Source: Cymodocea nodosa (taxonomy: Eukaryota; Streptophyta; Magnoliopsida; Alismatales; Cymodoceaceae). Taken from it: 64,000 nt of DNA. Shown here piece after piece: positions 14,691 through 26,714 of the stretch (position 1 is its first letter; each line of letters opens with the position of its first letter). The translations under genes were made by a program, and so were the position numbers. The notes under the pieces were generated by a model, which was given only the letters and a program-made list of their open reading frames with translations, searched no databases and was not told where the DNA came from. The stretch is from NCBI GenBank assembly GCA_036874045.1, contig CM072339.1:19103501-19167500 (forward strand). The letters run 5' to 3'.

Positions 14691-15200
14691 GGTTATAAAT
14701 AAATAATTTCTTTTACTTTAAAATTCTTTTTAAAATAACAAATAACAATAATATCATTATTAACAATTTTTAAATGATAATCAAATTATAAAAACTCCTT
14801 ACTATTTTTGAAAGTTGAATAATTTCCTTACTATTTCAATAAGTTCGATAATAAGAATAATTAAAAGAAAGTAAAGGAATACACATTATAAATAAATAAT
14901 TTTTTTACTTTAAAATTCTTTTCAGAATAACAAATAACACTAATATCATTATTAACAATTTTTAAATGATAATCAAATTATAAAAATTCCTTACTATTTT
15001 TGAAAGTTCAATAATTTCCTTACTATTTCAATAAGTTCAATAATAAGAATAATTAGAAGAAAGTAAAGAAATATAGGTTATAAATAAATAATTTTATTAT
15101 AAAATATTTTTTTTCAGAATAACAAATAAGAATAATATCATTATTAAAAATTCCTTAATAATGATAATCATTATTAATTTCCTTAATATCATTATTTAAG
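14691..15200. repeat. 193-bp tandem repeat, about 2.6 copies
   Basis: The phrase ttataaataaataatt recurs at about 14693, 14886 and 15078, giving periods of 193 and 192 bases. The intervening words (caaataacaataatatcatt, tttcaataagttc) repeat in register. The third unit decays after about 120 bases. Confidence 0.85.
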
Positions 15201-15259
15201 TTCAGTAATGAGCGATAGTGGTGTGTGCGTCCGTTCATCGATCGTCCGAGGTGATCTAC

Positions 15260-15382
15260 GTGGAGGGGTGAGAGCGACATTGTGAGGTGAGTGTCTGACG
15301 GTGTCGATCAGCAAGGTGGAGGGGTGAGAGCGACATTGTGAGGTGAGTGTCTGACGGTGTCGATCAGCAAGGTGGAGGGGTT
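15260..15382. repeat. 56-bp tandem duplication
   Basis: The unit beginning gtggaggggtgagagcgaca occurs at 15260 and 15316 without visible differences. A third partial start lies at 15372. It sits just right of the 193-bp array in the same intron insertion. Confidence 0.9.
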
Positions 15383-17642
15383 GTACTACGCACGAGGAAG
15401 TGGCACCATGCGCGCATGTTTTGGCGACGTGTGCGAGCTCTGGTGATGCGTGCTCTTCTCAGGTGGCAGGCTTGTGTGGAAGGGGGAGAGATTTTCGTCA
15501 GGTCGCCAACGAAGAAGTAGAACAAGGAGGAGGAAGAAAAGGAGATTTGAAACACGTTCTGCTGACAGTGGGAGATCGTAGGCACACAACGGAAAATTTT
15601 CTGCTCTCAGGTTTTATACCCAGAGAAATACTTTCCCCTACTTTCAATCTGCCACCTAATATCAAAAAAAATTTCCCTTACTTTAAAGTAATTCTCCTAA
15701 GTTTTCAACTATTTAAATTCTTGATGAAAAAATTTTCACTTCAAATGTGAAAAAATTCTAGAAAAAAATATCCTTCAAGCTCTAGCTCTTGCCCTCGCAT
15801 CCTCACTCACGTGTCAACCCTTATGTCACCTGTCTTGCTCGACCCGCCCTCACCCACACACCCACCCTCACGTTGCACACGCAATAGCAACCTTCACGTG
15901 CTCCCACCTTTGTGTCACTTGTCTTGTCTCGTCACTTGTCTTGTCTTCATGTACGTGTGCTTGTATATTTCAAGATTATTATTAGCTACCAATAATTTAA
16001 AGATTCATGTTTTAGTTGGACCTTTTTTTGTCAATATATATGGGTGTCACAATTTTTTATAAACATTGCAATGTCTTCGTCTGAAAATTATGAAGACATA
16101 ATATTTGGTTAATAATAATTATCTATCACAATATTTGGTTTGAATAAAATTATTGAATTTTCAAAAATATTGTGAATTTTTTTGTAAATTGATTAATAAT
16201 TAAATAATAATAATAATAAGTATCTATTATTACTATCTTCAAAATTAATTTAAAATATAAAAATTATTTATTTATAATTTATATTACTTTACTTTTCTTC
16301 ACTTGAATATGTACTAATAACTTTAAATTTAAAAAAAATTAAATATTTCATGAGCTTTTTAAATGTATGCTGACATCTTTGAATTTTTTAAATTTCTTAA
16401 ACTTTCTTTAAATTTTAATTTTTCTCATTTTCCATCTTTTCTTAAACTTTACAACGAGACTAACACCTAACCACCTCCCTTAATGTCAAATTATAAACGT
16501 GCTTTCCCCTACGTAGCGTATGCTACTTGAAAAGCTAGCTGCCCATTATCAAATAATTATTGTCGAAAAAAATTATCAATGATTGTTGTAGTGATTTCCA
16601 CGACTTTCCAACAGCTACAGCCAAGTCATCGGGGGAAATGAATATTGACATCTTCTTGATCATAAGGTCAATTACCGAAAATGACCCAATCCCAACCAAA
16701 CAAGAACCAGCAGAAAGCAGGAATTGCTGATTCACGATCGGCGAACAGATTTCTAATTTATCATACACGTCTAGAAAGAAAGAAAATCTTATAGGTTGTT
16801 AGTAAAAAGGACTTCTGCAGTAGAATTTACAAGTCGACAGTAGAATCAGCAAACCAAATTAATGAAACCCGAATTCCACCAGCTAGAACTCAAGCACAAT
16901 CCGACATGGATCTGCGGAAAGAACCCATTTTTCTCCGAAAATTACAGAAAGGAGGAGGAAAAGGAAGGAGACGAGGAAGAAGGGAATGGAATATTGTTAC
17001 CTGGAGTGAAGAAAGATTCTTCTGGAAGAACTGCGTGGCACTGTCATTCTTGTCGACGAGCTTCTTGCAAACGTTGGCCTGGCGGATACAGCTCTCGATC
17101 CTCCTCCAGTTCTTTTCGTCCTTGACCTTCTTCTGCAGCCAGTTGGAGTAGTCGCCGAGCTTGTTGAATCCTTGAATCCCTTCCCGGACACGACATTCCC
17201 GGCGCCCTTGTTGGTGACGATGAATGCGAAGATGGTGAAGCAGATGAGGAGAACGATGAGGAGAAACGTGACGAAGAGGTAGACCCGGATGAGCCATGAC
17301 ACGCTGCAGCAGGCGCCGATGAAGCCGGCAATGGAGACGACCATGATGAAGATGCCGACGACTATGACGGGCTCGTCGAGGAACTTCTCGCAGTCGGTGC
17401 TGGCGCGTTTGGTCAGCCATATCCCTACCGCGATGATGGGGATGGAGAGGAGGAAGGTGACGAAGTTCAGTAGCGCAACAAGGTTATTACTCAGGCGGAA
17501 CATCTTTCCACGGGGGAGGAAGGAGGAAGGAGGAGAGACCAGAGGTGTAATGGCGTGAAAAGATACCGACGGCCGGAAGGAGAGGTCACCACATTTACAA
17601 CGCAGATGATATTCTTCGAAATTGACCAGACACGATGACATT

Positions 17643-17650
17643 CTTTTATA
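17643..17650 (-). promoter_or_regulatory. TATA-like box upstream of the broken tetraspanin
   Basis: The minus strand reads TATAAAAG about 140 bases upstream of the exon 1 ATG. The aligned position in the intact copy (26707-26714) reads CATAAAAG. Confidence 0.4.
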
Positions 17651-17719
17651 AATTAAAATCAGTTTAATTCTCATCATCATTAATATTATTATTTTTTATA
17701 ATGATGTCATTATTTACTT

Positions 17720-19290
17720 TTCATATCTCCTGATGTCATCCCTAGAAAATTTTTCATCTTTAGATCCTCACATATAAAGTGTCGAGGTCTGAGAAGTGGT
17801 TTTGATTTGTAGGTTACAAAAAATTGGATTATTTAAACTTATGATTTTGAGTTATCGATACATGATAGATAAACTTATAAATGAATATTCAAAATGTTAG
17901 GCCTAGTTCATATTTATAGTTTTATTTGTATATTTACAACTGCACCATTATAATTTGTTTATATTTACAGTTATAGTTTTATTTAACGTAAAATTGTCAC
18001 ATTCCAATTTGATTTTCCAAAGTAGGATATATAGTTTGGGCTTTCCCAAATTCAGATATTATTTGAATTCAACTAATTAAGCTATCAGATACGAATTCTG
18101 ACACATAAATAATTATCCCGATAATACTCAGAAAGATTCAAATTTTGTAAATATTAAATGTATTCGAATACAAATCTATCTAATTCGTATGTGGTAAGTA
18201 CGCTTGCACCCTTAACTCGTATATTACGAAGTAAAATGCACACTGAATATTTCACGTAAATAACACATTCCTTTTACATATTTCACTCTCTCTTCACTAT
18301 TTCTCTCTTCTCCTCACTCAAAATTTCTCACGTACGTAACAACAACATTCCCACCCCACATGTAATATTTGAATTTCAAATAAAAAATTTCCTAATCAAA
18401 ATACCAAATAATTATTCCGCTGTCAGATAAGAATATTAAAGGAACTAAACAAGCTATCCCTATCTTTTTTCAAGAAACTACCAATCTATCCTTTTATTTC
18501 AAGTATCATAAACTGGACACGCACACACACAGAATGAAAAGAAAAAGAAGGAAAACGCGCTGGACGTGCTCACGCACTCTGATTCTTCCTCCATGCCGTT
18601 GTTCCCTGTATGTATGTATATATACAAGGCCGAAAAAAAAAAAAAAAAGTAAAATCAATGTTTGGAATTCAACCATATGAATGAAAGTAGAGTTGTCAAC
18701 AGGATTCGAGAAGTTGGTTTGAGCATTATTTAAGTCAGACTAAGCCAACACGATCGATCATCGCCACAGTGTAAGTACGGGTCATCGACATGGATATATT
18801 CAGTGCCTTCAGTTGATGACATGAGTGATCACGGACAGCTAACGGGCCTATCTAGCCTGGCTACGCACAAGTGGCAGCTGAACTGGCAAATGGACGATGG
18901 AGTTAAGAGGGATAGAGGGAGGGCGTTGGAAAATGGAGTAGAGCCTAAGGGTGAGTTGACAAGAGACCATTGCTCCTATGATTCATTCTACCAAACTCCA
19001 TGTAGTATTGGCTACGTCTACCATCAGACTGTTGACGTCATGTCACATTCGGACTCAAGTGGGGGAGGTGTCTGACGCGGCAGCACAGGCGGGCTGGTGA
19101 CGACCGACGCGATGCAATAGCGGAAGCGGGACTTGGGTTAGTTGCGGCGATGGTGACTTGGGCTGACATGCTTAGCCGCCCCAAGCACATTGTCCCACCG
19201 AGAACCATGCGCCAAACGGTTGATTGTTGGCGTTGAGGTCGGGACTACCAGACTACCAGAGGCGGAAAAATGAAAAAAAAAAAAAAAACT
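17720..19290. other. intergenic, no gene recognised
   Basis: AT-rich to about 18.55 kb. A more mixed stretch at 18.75-19.27 kb contains an open frame of 90 codons (18803-19075) that resembles nothing I know. An A-run (about 18636-18651) and a second A-run (about 19273-19288) flank it. Confidence 0.45.
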
Positions 19291-21260
19291 ACATTTCAAA
19301 AGATAATTACGTTACAATTTACAACTAGATAATTTACTTTATACTAATATACTATTGTGGCATTGTCTACTATTAAAAAATTTTACATAAGAATAATGAA
19401 ATGAAAAAATAAAAAATTAAATTACGAAAATTTGAAAGAAATTACATTACAATTTACAAATTTAGATTTTCATATTTATAAAATCATTTATGCAATCATC
19501 ATATTATTCTTACACACGATGTTGAGTAAGCTCTTAATTTTTGACATAAATTAATGCTTTAAAAATATCCTTATTTAACTTAAATCTTCTTTCATTTAAG
19601 ATATCTCCACTAATGCTAAATATTTACTCACAATATATAGAAAATACTATAATATTTAATAAATCTCTAGTCATTAAAAATAAAATAACAAAATTTCATA
19701 CTTTGTTTTCTCCCCTAATCAATTACATCAAATTTAACATGATATTTATTTCATAAATATTGATGATTAGTGAAATTAAAAGTAGTTAATTCTTATATAG
19801 AAATTAGAGTACAAGATTATAAGTAATTTTTTTCATCTTTCAAGATGTCATCATTGATGGTGATGACATATTAGGATATGAATTTTGTGTTGTTCATATT
19901 TTATATTTTAAAGAACATAAATTAAATATTTTATTTAAATTTACTTCTACATCCTATTAATTAATTTACCAACTAATTTTAATTTATACTTTGAATCTAA
20001 ACAAAAACATATTGCATATAATAAAAGAATATCATGTCAATATTTTAAAATTTTTTCTTTCATTTAATTGGTGTAAAATTTTTAACACCACCATATTAAA
20101 AACTAATGTAATTTCATATAAATGATATGATACATAAATAAAATTTGAATAATGGACTTAGATAATCTTATTATTGCATCATTAAATGATTTTTAAATTT
20201 TAAAAAATAATTAATTATTTGAAAGTCATTATTATCTAATTTTTTAGTATAATCATTTACACTACAATTGTAATAGACAATTATAGTTTTCTTACAAGGA
20301 AGATAACTAGTTAACATTAAATATAAAGAATTTCATCTACCAAGAATATCAATAATAAATTTTTTATGAGGTAAATTAAATAAATCACACAAATAATATT
20401 TTTTTTTGTTGTCTATTAAAATCTGTAACATAAGACAACGCAAATCTAATATTCTTCACAAAATCTTTAATTTCTATAATATCAACTTGAATTATAAAAT
20501 TAATTATATGACACATACATCTTTAATGAAATAAATCAAAACTATTTGATAGATTTAGTTTACTTTTAAACATAGGAATTATTGTAGAATTATTTGAAAT
20601 ATTATCAAAAATATTATTTAATATCTTTCAATTTGAATTATACAAAACATTTTCATTTTTTCATTTGAGGTGTTTTTTCAAGTACCTTTGTTAAATTATA
20701 ATTTTTCATCAAAATATCCTTCATTGGCATAGGTTGTTGTTGTATCTAAGTATTTCTCCAATATTGTTCTTAATGCAACAAACTTACTTAGATGTACTTG
20801 ATTTAAGAATAAACTTAATGATGTTTTGTATTACATTTTTGCTCCACTTGAAATCTTTGGTACACTTTTTTTTTACTGCAACACACTTCTACACAAATTT
20901 TAAGATTGAATCTTCTCCTTCATCTTGTGAAAAAATAAGTCTCCTTGGTCGTCAAGAAATTAATTTTTTCTTAATAAAAATCATTATTCTTACATGGCAA
21001 TTTGTCATTCTATCCTTTCTAATTAAGATTTTTTTTCCTTATCTATGTAGGTGGAAATCACTACTTAATTGAAGGAATAACAAAGAAAGATGATGTTGAT
21101 TTTGGGAAATTGAAGATTGAATGAAGATTTATTTGTTAAATCAACAAGTTTTTGTTTTGGGAATTGAAGGAAAATTAATGCTTTGTTAAAGGAAGAAGAT
21201 GAACTTCCTTTTAAAGAAATAGGATTGAAACGTTCTGATGATAAGAACATTTCAATTTTA
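19290..21260 (-). mobile_element. decayed hAT-family transposon (transposase remnant on minus strand)
   Basis: Read on the minus strand, about 20960-20200 gives a hAT transposase core broken by stops and at least one shift in a poly-A run. CMCHIINFIIQ (about 20520-20488) matches the family's RCxCHILNLIVQ motif, and KDFVKNIRFALSYV follows. After the shift, DILGR-stop-NSLYLML (about 20290-20250) matches D..TRWNSTYLML with TGA where Trp is usual. An open frame at 21065-21250 may be the 5' part, but I cannot verify a zinc-finger BED domain there. Element ends and target duplication were not found, so the outer limits are approximate. Confidence 0.7.
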
Positions 21261-21299
21261 AAAATATTGTAATTATAAACACTTTTAGTATAATTTATT

Positions 21300-22770
21300 T
21301 AATTAGTATTGGACATTTCAAATTTATTGTAATTTTTTTTATTTTTTCAAGTATATATATATGTCTTAAAAATAATATATTATATTTTATAAAATTATGT
21401 TAATATATATTTTCCTATTTTGTGATGGACACATCTTTCATGATAGTCTTTTGTGACGGTCAATGAATGTCATGAAAGATGTCTTACAATTTGAACTATC
21501 GCAAAATCTTAATTTTTCTTGACAATTGAAAATTGTCATTATAGTGTGATAAAAAATGATAACTCTCTGGCTTTCACAATAAATGTATTTATTATAACAG
21601 TAGAGAAAGTTGTCACAATAGTTCTTGTAATTATCGTGACTCTGTGTTTTATTATGATAGTTACTGGATAGGGAATTTGGTGTAATATAAGATTTAAGAT
21701 TAGAAAAATAAATAAATAAATTAGAGATTAGAGAGAAGAAGATTGAAATTTGAATTGTACACTTGGTGATTTTTGAACGTTGAATTAATGATTTGTTGTG
21801 GTTGTAAATTTGTGATGAATGGTTGAATTTATAGGAAAAATTTGGAAGTGAAGTTAGCCGTTGGAACTCAAGTTGGAATGTTTGATCGTTCTACCAATTG
21901 ATCGACTATTCATGTGTCTTGGGCCCTCTATCGGCAAATGCACATTGTCGGCAGGTTTACCCGTTTGATTGTGAATGGCCAGCAATTCTGCCAACCGATC
22001 GAACGTTCTATTGTTCTACCCTTCGCTTGCCTCGTTTCTTATTGTTGCCTCACCTTCCCGTCGGCCGTTGGACGTTCGATTGTCGGGCCTCGAGTAGTCC
22101 ACTCAAAAGACAACAATCTTGTAGGCACGGGCCATGCCTACGGTATGCCAGTGTCACAGTTAAGCTTAGCAAGCATCAACTGTCAAGCGCCTGTGGGCGT
22201 TCGATCGTTGGTGGTGCTTTCACAGCTCTAGCTCCCTCGCTCACTTGCTTAGGCCAAATGTTGTCAAACTCAAAAGCAACGTAATGTCCAGTGGGCAATC
22301 ATCCTCATTGGCCATGGTCGATCGACCAGAAAAACCCTAGCTAACGTCTAACTAGCATTTAAGCATCCCTACTCGTCGGACCCATGCCACCAAGCCTCCC
22401 CATTGACCTTGTTGGCCCACCCACAGGTGATGGTCATAATGACTAACTTCCTGCTTGCTCCCCACTTAATTGCTTGATGCACTCATGCTCACCTGATGAT
22501 GCTATTAACCTATGTCAAGCTGAGGTAGAGGTATCAATTGGGTTGGGCCATTATAGGCCAACCTAATCTAACTTGTAATAGATTGGATTGGCTTGACTTA
22601 ATTTTTTAGATCAGGTCGAGTCAAACTATAATATATTAGAAAATCAGCCTACAAGTCAGGCTAGCCTGTAAGCCAAGTCAAACTATCTATAATTTTTTAT
22701 TATATTCTTCTGTTTTATTGAATGTATTTTGCATAGATGTTTAACAATACATTTTTTACATGTTCTCAAT
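21300..22770. other. probable transposon-derived noncoding DNA
   Basis: 21.4-21.7 kb has many short near-repeats of the kind gtcacaatag/ctatcgcaa/tgtgatgg in both orientations, as in subterminal regions of DNA transposons, without identifiable ends. 21.9-22.5 kb is less AT-rich, with long open frames on the plus strand but no family resemblance. 22.5-22.7 kb repeats short words such as ttgggcc, caagtca and ggcttg. Confidence 0.35.
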
Positions 22771-22774
22771 ATAG

Positions 22775-23501
22775 GATTGCATTGACACTATCGATGGTAC
22801 ACATGTCAATGCCACAATTTATAGACAAGAAACTGCTAAATACATGAATAGGAAAGGAGAATTAACACAAAATGTATTGGTAGCTTGTAATTTTGACATG
22901 GAAATCACGTATGTACTTATTGGTTGAGAAGGATCAACTACAAATGCAAGGATTTTACAAGATGCGACTTCTCAACTATATGGGTTTGAAGTAACACCTG
23001 GTATGACAACACTATTGCCATTCAAATTATTTGTTTATATAAATGTAAATAATAGAAAGTGCTAAATGTTATGTATATTGTGCAGGTAAGTATTATCTAG
23101 TAGATATAGAATTCCCAAATATTCCAGAATTTATTTCTCTATTTCGAGGTATACGATATCATTTATCAAAATATGATCGAAATCGAGTTCCAAGTAACGC
23201 GGTAGAGAATTTCAATTACAGACATTCTCAATTGAGAAATGTTATAGAACGTACATTTGGAGTAATCAAGCATCGGTTTGTAATTTTATGAGATTACATG
23301 TCATATCCATTTGAAACACAAGTTAAAATTATTTTAGCATATTTTCTTGTCCATAATTTCATTAGAAGAGCATATCAAGAAGACTTATTACAAGATCTAG
23401 TAGATGAATTGCGTGAAGAAAATGTTGTATTAAATGAAGAATTTGTTAACAATGTTGAAAAAGATAATGTATATTGTTTTGTTAATTTGAGCATGAAATA
23501 A
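22775..23501 (+). pseudogene. PIF/Harbinger (HARBI1-like) transposase remnant
   Basis: Two exons are visible, 22775-23000 and 23086-23501, joined by a GT-AG intron in phase. The first carries DTIDGTHV and RKGELTQNVLVACNF. The second carries KYYLVDIEFPN, RHSQLRNVIERTFGVIKHRF and YPFETQVKIILAYFLVHNFI, all landmarks of plant HARBI1-type DDE nucleases. The three catalytic positions (D in DGTH context, D in LVD, E in ERTFG) are kept. Two in-frame TGA codons break it: 22925-22927 where Trp is expected, and 23289-23291 where Arg is expected. Both fit single C-to-T or G-to-A changes. The 5' exon(s) and the second (Myb-like) protein were not found. The C-terminal acidic tail ends at TAA. Confidence 0.85.
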
Positions 23502-24448
23502 AGGAAAATAGTAGCTGATGTAATGCGTGAAAGAATTATGTATTTCATGTAGGAGAGGGATAATATATAAAAAAAATATATTCAATGTAATTCTAATGAA
23601 TTTTACTATTGATGAAAAAGTTATTTTATATGTGCATTTTGTATAGTTATTTGAAGTTAATACATCAAAAATTTAGAAATATTCATAATATGTATTTAAA
23701 ATGATTTATAAAGTTAAATTTAAACCGTTTAAAAAAACTTATTGTCATTTCTTATTATTTTCTAATATACACAAATAGCTTAAACTTTTCTATCATTTTA
23801 TATCATTTCTTGATGTACACAAACATCATTTTATTTACTATCATTTCCTGTTATTTCTTTTCTTTTTTATTTCTTATTATTTTTTCTTCTCCTTTTCATT
23901 TACTATTCTTTCTTAGATCTTACGTTAGTTTAATTTCTTAACGAGAAATGTACACAAACAGGGTTATAGTCTCTGATTTTTTTCTTAAAAATTAAAACAT
24001 AGAGCCAGTGAGTTTTGAAAGCAGTATAACTACTTTGCAACATCAGTAAGATTAACAGATCTGCAACGAATGGAAACACGATCCACGCCTAGTTTTGAAC
24101 AGCCGAACACACAACACTACCATTCGCCGTCAAACATCGCTGATCGCTCCACTCGAATAAAAGAAACAACGCACTGAAACAAACCCCGGTGATAAGAGAA
24201 ATATGGATGTCGACGGAAGAAAAGAGGGGCGCCGACCATGAGTCCGGCTGCCCCGTACACATATACTTATAGTCCTTGTTTGAAAAACAACCCTGATAAT
24301 CACGTAATAACAAAAATAACAGAGTAGAGTAAAAAGTAACTACAAATAAACAAATACAAAAGAAAAAAAGCCATCCCATACAACCTGACCAGGGCAGCAT
24401 CAAGAAGAAGAATATGGGTGATCACAGCTTGAGATAAAAGACCCAGCA

Positions 24449-24492
24449 CGACTAACAACATTCTATAGACGACTAACAACATTCTGTAGACG
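24449..24492. repeat. 21-bp tandem duplication
   Basis: gactaacaacattct followed by atagac and then gtagac occurs twice head to tail, downstream of the tetraspanin stop codon. Confidence 0.85.
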
Positions 24493-24640
24493 GACCAGCA
24501 AAATACATGAAGTATAGCCACCACTTCCGAAAGGTTGTGCAAGGAGGTACCAAAGGAAATCATGGTTGTTGGCAAAGAAAACCATGACAAGCTATGAAGA
24601 AGCCATAGGGCGCTCTCCCTCTAAGGTAAGCATGTCCTCT

Positions 24641-26483
24641 CTACTTGTTGTCCTTCCTGTTGTTCCTGAATGCACAGCATCCGAGGGAGTAGATGATGAT
24701 GAGAAAAACGATGACTGCGATGTTGACAATGGCGACCTTCTTCCAGTTGTTCTTGATGTTGGCGAGCACACCAGCCTTGCAGGACTCGCAGCGGTAGCAT
24801 AGCTTGGACTGATCGTTGCTCCATCTCGCGCAGTCTGGATCGGCGGAGGAGGAGTTGGATGTTGCAGTCCAGTTTGTTGCACTAACATAAGTATAATTAC
24901 ATGAAACGGGGGGTTTGCAGCATCCAGACTGTACGTACAACGCAAACGTGGAATTCAGTTTCAGAAGAGATAATGAAAATAAAATGCTGAAGTAATAATC
25001 CTCCAAAGAAAAATATAAAAGCACACAATTCAAACTCAGGTTTTTCTTTGAAATCGGTACGATTCATGCTCAAGTAGCCCATCAGATGCTGGTAACCTCC
25101 GCTATGGTAAGTAGTAGAATACGCTTTTCCTGTTAAATAGATGTATATTGATTTTGATCAAGTTTCCTATATATTTTACAAGGTGTGAGTGTGATAACCT
25201 AACCAAGAAAAGTTCAATTATCAGGGTATGTCATGTTTTTAAAGCATCGAAGAAACGGCTATAACCAAGTCACCGGGGAAATTGAATTTTGTCATATACT
25301 TAATCATAAGGTCGAACACCAGAAATGATCAAATCTACAATTAAACGAGTTTTAATCGTACCAGTATAACTAGATTTGTTTAAATTATGATGTCGATCAA
25401 CATAACATGATTTTTAAGCCATCGTTAAGTAGAACTTCTAAAATTTAAGAATTTATATTAAAATTATATATTATTTATAGAATCATAATACTTATATATT
25501 TTAATACAAAGTCTTATATTTTATAAAAAAAAAGTATGATACGATACGATTCCATACGGTGTAATCATGCTATTGTTTGACACAATTTCAATAAGACCGG
25601 GTCTACACAGCACGACCGTTAAAGTACAAAGGACCCATTGACATCTATAATCCAATTCCAACAGAACAAGAGCGCCAAAAAAAAGAAAGAAAGGGAATTC
25701 CACGTTCCCTAACGACGGCGAGGTTTCTAATTTATCATACATATCTAGTAAGGAAAAGAATTCTTATGGTTGTTAGTAAAAAGGACTTCTGCAGTAGAAT
25801 TTACAAGTTGACAGTAGAATCAGAAAACCAAATTAATGAAACCCGAATTCCACCAGGTAGAACTCATGCCCAATCCGACATGGATCAGCCGAAAGAACCC
25901 ATTTTTCTCCGCAAAATTACAAAAAGGATGACGAAAACGAAGGAGAGGAGGAAGAAGCCAGAAGGGAATGGAATATTGTTACCTGGAGTGAAGACAGATT
26001 CTCCTGGAAGAACTGCGTGACAGTGTCATTCTTGTCGACCAGCTTCTTGCAAACGTTGGCCTTGCGGATACAGCTCTCTATCTTCCTCCAGTTCTTTTCG
26101 TCGTTGATCCTCTTCTTCAGCCAGTTGGAGTAGTCGCCGAGCTTGTACTCCTTGATCCCCTTCCTGGACACGACATTCCCGGCGCCCTTGTTGGTGACGA
26201 TGAATGCGAAGATGGTGAAGCAGATGAGGAGGACGATGAGGAGGAACGTGACGAACAGGTAGACAAAGAGGAGGCAGGACACGCGGGAGCAGGCGCCGAT
26301 GAAGCCGAGAAGGGAGACGACCATGATGAAGATGCCGACGACTATGACGGGCATGTCGAGGAACTTCTCACAGTCGGTGTTGCCGCGTGTGGCCAGCCAT
26401 ATACCTATCCCGATGATGGGGATGGAGAGGAGGAAGGTGACCAAGTTGAGTAGTCCAACCAGCTTATTGCTCAGGCGGAACAT
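24641..26483 (-). CDS. tetraspanin, TET8/TET9 type (intact copy)
   Basis: Exon 1 is 25983-26483 and exon 2 is 24641-24928, with a GT-AG intron of 1054 bases in phase 0. Together they give 262 residues, close to the roughly 270 of Arabidopsis TET8. Transmembrane segments fall at about 8-29, 44-65, 71-95 and 232-252. The large extracellular loop (about 96-231) has Cys residues at 138, 145, 170, 171, 177, 200, 211, 214 and 217, including the plant tetraspanin GCCKPP motif (169-174) and the C-x2-C-x2-C group. NYTY and NSS sequons suggest N-glycosylation. Tetraspanins organise plasma-membrane microdomains, and TET8 is known as a plant extracellular-vesicle marker. The exact TET number is inferred. 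The start is the first Met before the conserved FRLSNKLV segment. A decayed duplicate lies about 7 kb away in the same orientation. Confidence 0.93.
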
Positions 26484-26706
26484 CTTGCCACAAGGAGGAA
26501 GGAGGAGAGACCAGAGATGGAACGGAGTCTTGGGAAGAGGAAGAGGGTGAAAAGATAAGACGGTTGGAGAGAAGAAAACGACGTGAAACGTAAATTGTCA
26601 CCAGAAGCACATTTACGACGCAAACGATACCACAAGAAGACGCTAGAGGATTATTAGAGATAAGATCAAAATCCGGGTGCGTGTGACGAGGATCGACGGT
26701 GATATT

Positions 26707-26714
26707 CTTTTATG
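26707..26714 (-). promoter_or_regulatory. degenerate TATA-like position of the intact tetraspanin
   Basis: The minus strand reads CATAAAAG, aligned by flanking homology to TATAAAAG of the broken copy. It lies about 225 bases upstream of the ATG. Whether it is used is unknown. Confidence 0.25.

Larger units (their letters stand above)
14592..16512. mobile_element. candidate transposon insertion in the pseudogene intron
   Basis: Compared with the sister intron, homology stops near 14592 (after gtatgtcatgcttataaag) and resumes near 16590 (cagctacagccaag). About 2 kb is therefore present only here. The ends are weakly inverted: TAGGGAATGAAAG at the left, and GTAGGGGAAAG when the right end is read on the other strand. 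Imperfect inverted A/T-rich subterminal tracts lie at 14620-14665 and 16405-16460. There is no transposase-like frame, so a non-autonomous DNA element is the best guess. Exact ends and a target duplication are not established. Confidence 0.45.
13905..17503 (-). pseudogene. broken TET8/9-type tetraspanin gene (duplicate of 24641-26483)
   Basis: Exon 1 (17001-17503) starts with MFRLSNNLVALLNFVTFLL and keeps three transmembrane segments. Against the sister copy it carries two extra bases near 17163-17182, which throws the reading frame after about residue 110. The expected downstream frame (LGDYSNWLQKK onward) is still open, in another frame. Exon 2 should begin at 14264 (TCTGGATGC, encoding the SGCCKPP motif), but the bases before it are AC where the sister has AG, so the splice acceptor is missing. 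The sister's stop codon is also absent, and the frame runs about 24 codons further to 13905. Three independent lesions argue for a pseudogene rather than one sequencing error. A correctly placed TATA-like box upstream means it may still be transcribed. Confidence 0.85.
13680..17720. repeat. segmental duplication, copy A
   Basis: The block matches 23.98-26.80 kb in the same order and orientation. Shared parts include the downstream word atagagccagtgagtttt (13711 and 24000), both tetraspanin exons, intron flanks near 14.28-14.59 kb, and upstream DNA around gatgtcattattta at about 17.70 kb (26.77 kb in copy B). Copy A is longer because about 2 kb of extra DNA sits in the intron. Confidence 0.85.

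Noticed and set aside
21898..22284. 128-codon plus-strand frame
   Set aside because: Compositional, repeats short cgttcgatcgt words, two overlapping frames are equally open, and no domain is visible.
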